In this document: positions 33,595-39,430 of the stretch, one piece after another
Position numbering within the stretch: position 1 is the stretch's first letter
Layout of the letters: every line of letters begins with the position of its first letter
DNA from: Acidobacteriota bacterium
GTDB taxonomy: Bacteria; Acidobacteriota; Vicinamibacteria; Fen-336
Length of the DNA stretch: 39,430 bases
Direction: 5' to 3'
Assembly (NCBI GenBank): GCA_022340545.1
Contig: JAJDNV010000015.1
Span: 1-39,430, forward strand
The notes under the pieces: generated by a model
Databases searched by the model: none
Told to the model about the DNA's origin: nothing
What the model saw: the letters and a program-made list of their open reading frames with translations, nothing else
Position numbers and translations under genes: made by a program

Positions 33595-34788
33595 CTGCCA
33601 AAACCAGACACGCCGACGCCGTCCGCGGACCCGGACCCCAGGGACACGGCCTCGCCTCGGCTGGCTCAGATCGACAGTGACGCCGTCCGGGCACAGGCCG
33701 ACCGCATTGTCGCCAGCTCCCTCTTTCGGAACAGCAAGCGCTACCCGGCGCTCCTAAGGCATGTCGTCGAGCGCACTCTCGAGGGCCAGGCCCCCAGCAT
33801 CAAGGAGCGCAGCCTGGCGATCGACGTGTTCGGCCGCTCCCCGACATACGATCCGGGAACCGATCCGGTGGTGCGCATCACCGCCGCGGAGGTGCGCAAG
33901 CGCCTCGCACAGTACTACCAGGAGCCAGGTCACGCCGGGGAGATCCGTATCGAGCTGCCGGTGGGATCCTACGTTCCCGAGTTTCATCTCCCGCCGGGGC
34001 CCGGAATCGGCGTCACGGAGCCTGCCCCGCCGATGTCGTCGTTGCGGAGACTCCGGGTCTGGTTGGCCGTCGCCGCCGCAGTCCTCGTGCTGTGGGCGGC
34101 CGCCGGATGGCGGCCACACGGCCCGCCGTCGGCCCTCGACCGCTTCTGGCACCCGGTCGTCGCGGGCGGCGGTGAGGTGATGGTGTGCGTCGGCGCGGCT
34201 CCCGCCGGCTCGCAAGCCACGCCGGAACCCGGGCTCGGCGGGGTCGCCTGGCCGGACGTCCAGGCGCTCGTCCGGATCGGCGGCCTCCTCCAGGAGAAAG
34301 GCCTCTCCGTTCAGCTCTGCCGGGAGGCACAGGCGAGCTTCTCCGACTTCCAGCGCATGCCGGCCGTTCTGATCGGGGCCTTCAACGACGAGTGGACGCT
34401 CCGGCTGATGGAGAACATGCGGTTCCAGTTCCGGCGCGAGGGCTCGTCGCGCTGGATCGAGGATCGGGACCGTCCGGAGTCGAGGGCCTGGAGCATCAAC
34501 CTCGGCGACGGGGATGCCGGGGGCTACCTCTCCATCGTGCAGGACTATGGGGTGATCTCGAGGGTGATGAACCCGAGGACAGGCCGCATCAGCGTCATCG
34601 TGGCCGGCCTGTCGGGGTACGGCACGGTCGCCGCGACACAGCTTCTGACCGAACCGGCCCACGCGGAGATACTGGCCAGAGCCGCTCCGGCGGAATGGCA
34701 GGATCGGAACCTGCAGATCGTCCTCGGCACCGAGGTCATCGAGAGCGCCTCGGGCCCGCCGCGCGTCCTCTCGCTGGCGGTCTGGTGA
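33595..34788 (+). CDS. Membrane-anchored winged-helix regulator (ToxR-like, Acidobacteria type), probable CTG start
   Basis: 397 aa if translation begins at CTG 33595. The winged-helix domain fills about residues 30-130 (SSLFRNSKRYPALLRHVVE, IKERSLAIDVFGRSPTYDPG, VVRITAAEVRKRLAQYY, RIELPVGSYVPEF). One membrane helix follows (about 155-171, VWLAVAAAVLVLWAAAG), then a periplasmic domain of about 220 residues. No ATG, GTG or TTG occurs in frame between the upstream stop at 33571-33573 and an internal GTG at 33826. That GTG would cut the conserved domain in half. The sequence AGGGGAGG ends 7 nt before CTG 33595. It is probably a transmembrane sensor acting on the divergent esterase row; the signal is unknown. 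Confidence 0.75.
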   Translation: MPKPDTPTPSADPDPRDTASPRLAQIDSDAVRAQADRIVASSLFRNSKRYPALLRHVVERTLEGQAPSIKERSLAIDVFGRSPTYDPGTDPVVRITAAEVRKRLAQYYQEPGHAGEIRIELPVGSYVPEFHLPPGPGIGVTEPAPPMSSLRRLRVWLAVAAAVLVLWAAAGWRPHGPPSALDRFWHPVVAGGGEVMVCVGAAPAGSQATPEPGLGGVAWPDVQALVRIGGLLQEKGLSVQLCREAQASFSDFQRMPAVLIGAFNDEWTLRLMENMRFQFRREGSSRWIEDRDRPESRAWSINLGDGDAGGYLSIVQDYGVISRVMNPRTGRISVIVAGLSGYGTVAATQLLTEPAHAEILARAAPAEWQDRNLQIVLGTEVIESASGPPRVLSLAVW

Positions 34789-34809
34789 CCCCTGGCTCGG
34801 CGCGTCCTC

Positions 34810-36105
34810 TCAGATTGGGAAGACGCCGACGAGGATGCAGCCGACCGCCATGACGAGGGTGACGAGAAACGCAAAGCCGAAAGTGGACTTCTGGTGATCG
34901 GCGAGATCCACGCCCGTCAACCCAATGAGCAGAAACGTCGCCGGGGTCAGGGGACTCAAGGGGAAGCCGGTCGTCATCTGTCCCAATATGGCCGCTTGCG
35001 CGATCGAGACAGGGGCGACGGCCAGACCCTTGCCGACCTCGGCCACGACGGGAAGGACGCCGAAGTAGAAGGAGTCGGGGTCGAAAAGGAAGCTGAGCGG
35101 CATGCTGAGCACCGCGAGAATCACGGGCACGTGCGCTCCGAGGGCCGCGGGAATGACGGCCACGGCCTCGCTCGCCATCGCCTGGATCATCCCGGAGCCT
35201 TTCATGATCCCGGTGAAGACTCCGGCGGCCAGGAGAATGCTTGCCATCAGCAGCGCCGCCTTCGCGCGGGCATCCACCCGCTCCCTCTGGGCATCCAGGC
35301 TGGGATAGTTGACCATCAACGCGATCACGGCCCCGATCATGAAGACGAGCGTCGGCGACACCACCCCGGAAACCAGCGTGGAGATGGCCAGCAGGGTGAG
35401 CGCGACGTTGAACCAGAAGAGCCCGGGGCGCCTTCCGCTCTCGGCATCTGACGGTCGTTGCGCGGCCTCCTCGCCGCCGGTGGCGGGCGCAGGCCCCAGC
35501 CTTCGGGCCTCCCTCCTCCCCAGCCAATAGGCGATCAGCAGGACCGTCGCGAGCCCGCAGACATGAGGGATCACGATCGGGCGGTAGAGGTCCACGACGC
35601 TGACGTTCAGCGCCGTGGCCGCCCGCAGCGTAGGCCCTCCCCAGGGAACGACATTCATGGTTCCGGCGCCGAGCGCCACGACGGACGCGAGAACGCGCCG
35701 GTCCATGCCCAGGCGGTCGAACAGGGGAAGGACGGCGGGGACGGTGATCAAGAACGTCGTCGCGCCCGAGCCGTCGAGGTGCGCGATCATCGAGAGCAGG
35801 GCCGCGCCGACGGCGATCCGGGGAGGGCTGCTGCCGATCACCTTCAGGATGAAGCGGATGATCGGCTCGAACATGCCGGCATCGGTCAGTACCCCGAAGA
35901 AGATGATCGCGAAGACGAACATGGCGGCGACGGGCGCGATGTTCTTGATTCCCTCAATGGCGAAGTCTGCCGTCTTCAGGCCGAAGCCGGCGGCCAGGGA
36001 CCCCAGGATCGGAATCAGGATGAGAGCAGACAGCGCCGACAGCTTCTTCGTGAGAATGGCAGCGAGCAGGACGACGATGATGGAGATTCCGACCAGGACC
36101 AGCAT
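34810..36105 (-). CDS. CitMHS-type organic acid transporter
   Basis: 431 aa, about 11-12 hydrophobic helices. The ion-transporter superfamily pattern of citrate-metal carriers is visible: [109 protein letters not shown] and [22 protein letters not shown]. Members import citrate or other di/tricarboxylates with a proton or metal ion. It is last in the operon with the CoA-transferase (37 bp gap), so it likely imports the acid that the transferase activates. ATG 36105 begins right at the first helix. It converges with the regulator gene (21 bp). Confidence 0.9.
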   Translation of the reverse strand: MLVLVGISIIVVLLAAILTKKLSALSALILIPILGSLAAGFGLKTADFAIEGIKNIAPVAAMFVFAIIFFGVLTDAGMFEPIIRFILKVIGSSPPRIAVGAALLSMIAHLDGSGATTFLITVPAVLPLFDRLGMDRRVLASVVALGAGTMNVVPWGGPTLRAATALNVSVVDLYRPIVIPHVCGLATVLLIAYWLGRREARRLGPAPATGGEEAAQRPSDAESGRRPGLFWFNVALTLLAISTLVSGVVSPTLVFMIGAVIALMVNYPSLDAQRERVDARAKAALLMASILLAAGVFTGIMKGSGMIQAMASEAVAVIPAALGAHVPVILAVLSMPLSFLFDPDSFYFGVLPVVAEVGKGLAVAPVSIAQAAILGQMTTGFPLSPLTPATFLLIGLTGVDLADHQKSTFGFAFLVTLVMAVGCILVGVFPI

Positions 36106-36142
36106 GGTGGTGCTCCCAGGCTCTCCGGAGGATGGACGGTCT

Positions 36143-37402
36143 TCAGGCCGTGTCCATGGGTCCCGACGAGCGTGTGCTCGGCTTGCTCGGGGCGGGGGCC
36201 TCGGGCCCGAGGATGACGCCCTGGGCCACCAGCGCCGCCGCGGTCTGCTCGTCCAGGCCCAGCAGGTCGGCCAGGACGGCTCGGGTATGCTCTCCCAGGC
36301 GCGGGGCGGGGATGGTGCGCCGCCCCGGGGTCTCGGACAGCTTGAAGGGCGTTCCCGTGACGCGGTGTCGACCCGCCGTCGGGTGATCGAGCGTCGGGAA
36401 CATGTCCCGGAACGCCGATTGCGGGTGCTCCACCACCTCCTTGAAGTCGCGGACGGGAGTACAGGGAATCCCCACCGACCGGAGCGTCTCGAGCCACTCG
36501 CCCGCCGTGCGATGACGGAAGACGTCCGCCAGGACTCGCTCGAGCGCGTGGCGGTTCTTCACCCGGTCGGCATTGGTGGCGAAATCCGGCGCCGTCTTGA
36601 GATCCGGGCGGTCGATCACGTCGCACAGGGCCGCCCACAGCTTCTCGCTGCCCGCCGCGATCGCAAAGCCGCGATCCGAGGCGTTGAAGACGCGGTAGGG
36701 GACCACGGTCGGAAAGGCGGTGCCGAGCGGACGGGGGATGCGGCCCGACCCGAGGTAGGTCGCATGGTTGGAGCACATCGTGGAGATCATGGAGTCCTGC
36801 ATGGAGACGTCGACGAGCTGCCCCTTCCCCGTGCTCTCGAGGGCGCGGAGCGCGGTGAGGATCCCGATCACGCCGAAGAGGCCTGCCGTTACGTCCGCGA
36901 CCGAGTAGCCGCTCCGCACCTGCTCGCCCTTCTCCGTTCCGGTCATGCTGACCAGCCCGCTGGAGCATTGGACGATCAGGTCCATGGCGGCCTCGTCGCG
37001 AGAGGGGCCGTCCTGCCCGTATCCGGAGATGGCGCAATACACCAGGCGTGGGTTCCGCGCGTGAACGACGTCGTAGCCGAGACCAAGCCTCTCCATCGTG
37101 CCGGGGCGGAAGTTGTGGATGAGGACATCCATCTTCTCGATCAGGCCCAGGCAGAGCTCGCGCCCGCGTTCATGCTTGAGATTGATCGCGATGCCATGCT
37201 TGCCCCTGTTGAGGCCCAGGAAGAAGTAGGCCTGATCGCCGGCGAACGGCGGTCCCCAGCCGCGGCCCATGTCGCCACCAGCCGGGTCCTCCAGCTTGTA
37301 TACCGTCGCCCCGTACTCGGAGAGCAGCATGGTGCAGTACGGGCCCGACAGGGCGTGGGAGAAGTCCAGGACGCGGATTCCCTCGAGGGCGGAAGTTGTC
37401 AT
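36143..37402 (-). CDS. Family III CoA-transferase (CaiB/BaiF)
   Basis: 419 aa, cytosolic. Family III CoA-transferases move CoA between carboxylic acids through an Asp-linked anhydride. Signatures: [59 protein letters not shown], the catalytic D141 in [13 protein letters not shown], and [19 protein letters not shown] 37402 follows GGCAGG and starts the conserved N-terminus; the frame upstream overlaps the DUF35 gene. It lies 22 bp after that gene and 37 bp before the transporter. Together these suggest an imported organic acid is converted to its CoA ester here. Succinyl-CoA or acetyl-CoA could be donor. Human SUGCT, which acts on glutarate and hydroxymethylglutarate, is also in this family. 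Confidence 0.92.
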   Translation of the reverse strand: MTTSALEGIRVLDFSHALSGPYCTMLLSEYGATVYKLEDPAGGDMGRGWGPPFAGDQAYFFLGLNRGKHGIAINLKHERGRELCLGLIEKMDVLIHNFRPGTMERLGLGYDVVHARNPRLVYCAISGYGQDGPSRDEAAMDLIVQCSSGLVSMTGTEKGEQVRSGYSVADVTAGLFGVIGILTALRALESTGKGQLVDVSMQDSMISTMCSNHATYLGSGRIPRPLGTAFPTVVPYRVFNASDRGFAIAAGSEKLWAALCDVIDRPDLKTAPDFATNADRVKNRHALERVLADVFRHRTAGEWLETLRSVGIPCTPVRDFKEVVEHPQSAFRDMFPTLDHPTAGRHRVTGTPFKLSETPGRRTIPAPRLGEHTRAVLADLLGLDEQTAAALVAQGVILGPEAPAPSKPSTRSSGPMDTA

Positions 37403-37424
37403 GGGCGTGCCTGCCGGTGTGGGC

Positions 37425-37817
37425 TCAGACCGGCACGCACTTGTGGCCGTAGCAGAGAATGCCGGCCTGGCCATCCTCCTGGATCTTTCGGAACTCGAGG
37501 CGCACCCGCTGGCCAATGGCCAGCTCCTCGAAGTCGCAGTCGGCGATCTGCGCCATGATCCGGACGCCGCCTTCCAGCTCGACGACGCCGACGGCATAGG
37601 GGGTCAGGTCGGCGAGCTGAGAGGGTCCGACCCGGGTGATGGTGTAGGTGAGAATCTTGCCCTCATCCGCCAGCACGACCGACTCGAACTTCCGGGAACG
37701 GCACTTTCGGCACGCGAGACGGGGCGGATAGCTGATCTCGCCACACGACGTGCATCTCGCGGCCTCCAAGCGGTAGCGCTGGGGTATCTCTCTCCAATAA
37801 CGAGCGGGATTGGCCAT
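37425..37817 (-). CDS. DUF35 zinc-ribbon/OB-fold acyl-CoA-binding protein
   Basis: 130 aa. A helix is followed by a rubredoxin-like zinc ribbon with C22-xx-C25 and C36-xx-C39 (CTSCGEISYPPRLACRKC), then an OB fold (KILTYTITRVGPSQL, YAVGVVELEGGVRIMAQIAD, GQRVRLEF). DUF35 proteins bridge thiolase and HMG-CoA synthase in the archaeal complex, using one CoA site for both. It lies 34 bp after the thiolase and 22 bp before the CoA-transferase. The presence of thiolase and HMG-CoA synthase genes in the same operon strongly suggests the same scaffold role here. Confidence 0.92.
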   Translation of the reverse strand: MANPARYWREIPQRYRLEAARCTSCGEISYPPRLACRKCRSRKFESVVLADEGKILTYTITRVGPSQLADLTPYAVGVVELEGGVRIMAQIADCDFEELAIGQRVRLEFRKIQEDGQAGILCYGHKCVPV

Positions 37818-37851
37818 GATCTCGAATCCTCAGTTCTCTCGAGGCGTCCAC

Positions 37852-39012
37852 TCAGACGGCCTCGAGGATGTGCACCACGCTGCTGCCGCCAGTGCCACCC
37901 ATGTTCTGTGTCAGGCCGGTCCGGGCTCCCTCGACCTGCCGCTCTCCGGCGCTGCCCCGGAGCTGTCGCGTGATCTCGATGACCTGGGCGACTCCGGTGG
38001 CGCCCACGGGATGGCCCTTCGACTTCAGGCCGCCGCTCGTGTTCACCGGCACCTTGCCGCCGAGCGCCGTCATCCCGCTCTCGGCCGCCTGGCCGCCCTT
38101 GCCCTTCTCGACCAGCGAGAGAGCCTCGAGGGCGAGGATCTCCGCGATGCTGAAGCAGTCGTGGACCTCGGCCAGATGAATGTCCTTCGGGGTCTTCCCC
38201 GCCATCTTGTACGCCTTCTCTCCGGCCCGGTGCACGGCCTCGAGCCAGGCCAGGTCCGATCGGGAGTGCAGCGCGATCGAATCGGATGCCTGGGCGGAGG
38301 CCAACACCTTCACCAGAGGCTGCTTCGAGATCTTGCGTGCCATTTCCAGTGGGCACAACACGACGGCCGCGGCGCCGTCCGTGATGGGCGAGCAATCGAG
38401 GATCCTCAATGGATCCGCGACCATCACCGAACCCAGAACGTCCTCGACGCTGATCGCGAATGGGTACTGCGCCTCGGGATTGAAGGAGCCGTGCTTGTGG
38501 TTCTTGACCGAGACGTGGGCCAGTTGCTCACGAGTCGTGCCGTAGCGCTCCATGTGCACCCGGGCCATCAGGGCGTACAGACCGGGGAAGGTGATGCCGT
38601 GGTAGGCCTCGTACTCCATATCGGAAGCTGCGGAGAGGGCGTAGGTGGCCTCGTCTCCGCTCACGTCGGTCATCTTCTCGACTCCGCCCACCAGGACGAT
38701 GTCGCTCGTGCCGGAAGCGACCTCGATGAACCCCTGGCGGAACGCGGCGCCGCCGGAGGCACAGGCGGACTCGACGCGCGTGGCGGGCACCGGGTTGATG
38801 CCCAGGTAGTCGGCCATCAGACAGCCCAGATGCTCCTGGCCCACGAAGAGGCCGCTAGACATGCAGCCCACGTACATCGAGTCGACGTGGTCGACACCGG
38901 CGTCGTCCACGGCGTTGAGCGCAGCCTCCACGAAGATGTCACGTAGCGACATCTCCCAGAGCTCGCCCCATTTCTTGTTGATGCCGACTCCCAGGATCGC
39001 AACGTCTCTCAT
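37852..39012 (-). CDS. Thiolase, SCP-x/archaeal acetoacetyl-CoA thiolase type
   Basis: 386 aa, cytosolic. The nucleophile is C84 in VESACASGG, with H284 in [10 protein letters not shown] and H334 in [14 protein letters not shown], the Cys-His-His set of the SCP2/archaeal thiolase branch. The C-terminal Cys of classical bacterial thiolases is absent ([11 protein letters not shown]). The reaction is condensation of two acetyl-CoA to acetoacetyl-CoA or its reverse. It is 12 bp downstream of the HMG-CoA-synthase gene and 34 bp upstream of DUF35, the gene set of the archaeal channelling complex. In a bacterium it may also act thiolytically on another 3-ketoacyl-CoA. ATG 39012 starts at the conserved first strand. 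Confidence 0.93.
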   Translation of the reverse strand: MRDVAILGVGINKKWGELWEMSLRDIFVEAALNAVDDAGVDHVDSMYVGCMSSGLFVGQEHLGCLMADYLGINPVPATRVESACASGGAAFRQGFIEVASGTSDIVLVGGVEKMTDVSGDEATYALSAASDMEYEAYHGITFPGLYALMARVHMERYGTTREQLAHVSVKNHKHGSFNPEAQYPFAISVEDVLGSVMVADPLRILDCSPITDGAAAVVLCPLEMARKISKQPLVKVLASAQASDSIALHSRSDLAWLEAVHRAGEKAYKMAGKTPKDIHLAEVHDCFSIAEILALEALSLVEKGKGGQAAESGMTALGGKVPVNTSGGLKSKGHPVGATGVAQVIEITRQLRGSAGERQVEGARTGLTQNMGGTGGSSVVHILEAV

Positions 39013-39024
39013 TGCCGATCTCCC

Positions 39025-39430
39025 CTACTCTGCCGTGAGGATCTTGCCGCGGTACTTGCAGTAGGTCCCGTAGTCCAGGAACACCTTGTCGTTGTCGAGC
39101 ATCTCCCTGGTCTTCGCGGCCTTGTCTCGCACCTCCTCGATCCGCTCGGTCACGGTGAAGATGAAGCCGTCGCTGCCCGCGCCCGAGCCGTAGGACACCA
39201 TCAGGATCCTGTCCTTCGGCTTGGCCACGTCCAGGATCGCCGTGAGGCCCAACGGGGAGGAGCCGGAGTACGTGTTCCCCAGCTTGGGCACCAGACGCCC
39301 GACCTCGATCTGTTCCCGGGTGAAGCCCAGCGTCTTGCCCGCCTTCAGGGGGAACTTGCCGTTCGGCTGGTGGAAGACGGCGTAGTTGAAGTCCTGGGGC
39401 TTCATTCCGGCCTTGGCCATGAGGCCTCGC
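39025..39430 (-). CDS. Archaeal-type HMG-CoA synthase (5' part outside window)
   Basis: The C-terminal 134 residues are present; the frame is open to the window edge. It reads KPQDFNYAVFHQPNGKFPLK, with the catalytic His in VFHQPN, then LGNTYSGSSPLGL, RILMVSYGSGAGSDGF and the ending FLDYGTYCKYRGKIL. These are conserved blocks of the archaeal branch of hydroxymethylglutaryl-CoA synthase, which condenses acetyl-CoA with acetoacetyl-CoA. The N-terminal Cys and Glu are outside the window. It is first of the visible operon, 12 bp before the thiolase. An internal ATG at 39420 is not the real start because homologous sequence (RGL) continues upstream. Confidence 0.88.
   Translation of the reverse strand, partial: RGLMAKAGMKPQDFNYAVFHQPNGKFPLKAGKTLGFTREQIEVGRLVPKLGNTYSGSSPLGLTAILDVAKPKDRILMVSYGSGAGSDGFIFTVTERIEEVRDKAAKTREMLDNDKVFLDYGTYCKYRGKILTAE

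Noticed and set aside
1-39430. Mobile element, prophage, CRISPR or defence island
   Set aside because: No transposase, integrase, terminal inverted repeats, direct-repeat array, nuclease or toxin-antitoxin pair was recognised.

Overview
The window reads as one contiguous piece of a GC-rich bacterial chromosome. Coding is dense, many starts are GTG or other non-ATG codons, and Shine-Dalgarno sites are good. I saw no rRNA, tRNA, CRISPR array, insertion sequence, integrase or phage gene. The best taxonomic hint is the gene at 33595-34788: an N-terminal winged-helix domain plus one membrane helix, a design I associate with Acidobacteriota. Together with the secreted-esterase-rich content this suggests an Acidobacteriota-like soil heterotroph. 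That is an inference; another high-GC uncultured phylum is possible.

Region 1 (1-8162, all minus strand) is housekeeping and cell envelope. It holds an N-acetylmuramoyl-L-alanine amidase, a GerMN lipoprotein-like protein, a TPR/thioredoxin-fold exported protein, a cytosolic cyclophilin, a CYTH-domain protein, a MurU-like nucleotidyltransferase translationally coupled to an AmgK-like sugar kinase, and asparaginyl-tRNA synthetase (cut by the window edge). Region 2 (8286-11662, plus) is a three-gene run: acyl-CoA dehydrogenase, an unexported periplasmic-binding-protein fold, and a rubrerythrin-like protein. Region 3 (11690-18810) has an ACT-domain malic enzyme, a pseudo-receiver/PAS/degenerate-GGDEF/EAL protein, an atypical UDP-glucose dehydrogenase-like enzyme, the YchF/OLA1 ATPase and a small cyclophilin-fold protein.

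Region 4 (19004-33376) looks accessory and catabolic. It contains L-arabinose isomerase beside a secreted alpha/beta hydrolase, a malonate module (MadL, MadM, MatB-like ligase), an O-methyltransferase-fold protein with a signal peptide, a lipoprotein, a corrinoid protein with its methyltransferase, and four exported enzymes in a row (two feruloyl-esterase-like paralogues flanking a metallo-beta-lactamase-fold protein, then a Tat-exported type B carboxylesterase). A ToxR-like membrane regulator (33595-34788) is divergent from that esterase row. Feruloylated arabinoxylan is one substrate that could tie together arabinose isomerase, feruloyl-type esterases and corrinoid O-demethylation, but this is a hypothesis.

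Region 5 (34810-39430, minus) is a five-gene operon: archaeal-type HMG-CoA synthase (cut by the window edge), SCP-x-type thiolase, DUF35 zinc-ribbon/OB-fold protein, family III CoA-transferase and a CitMHS-type transporter. The first three match the archaeal acetoacetyl-CoA/HMG-CoA channelling complex. Here they are wired to a CoA-transferase and an organic-acid carrier, which suggests a catabolic or salvage role. I consider this the most interesting system in the window. All functional calls come from reading motifs by eye; no database search was run.
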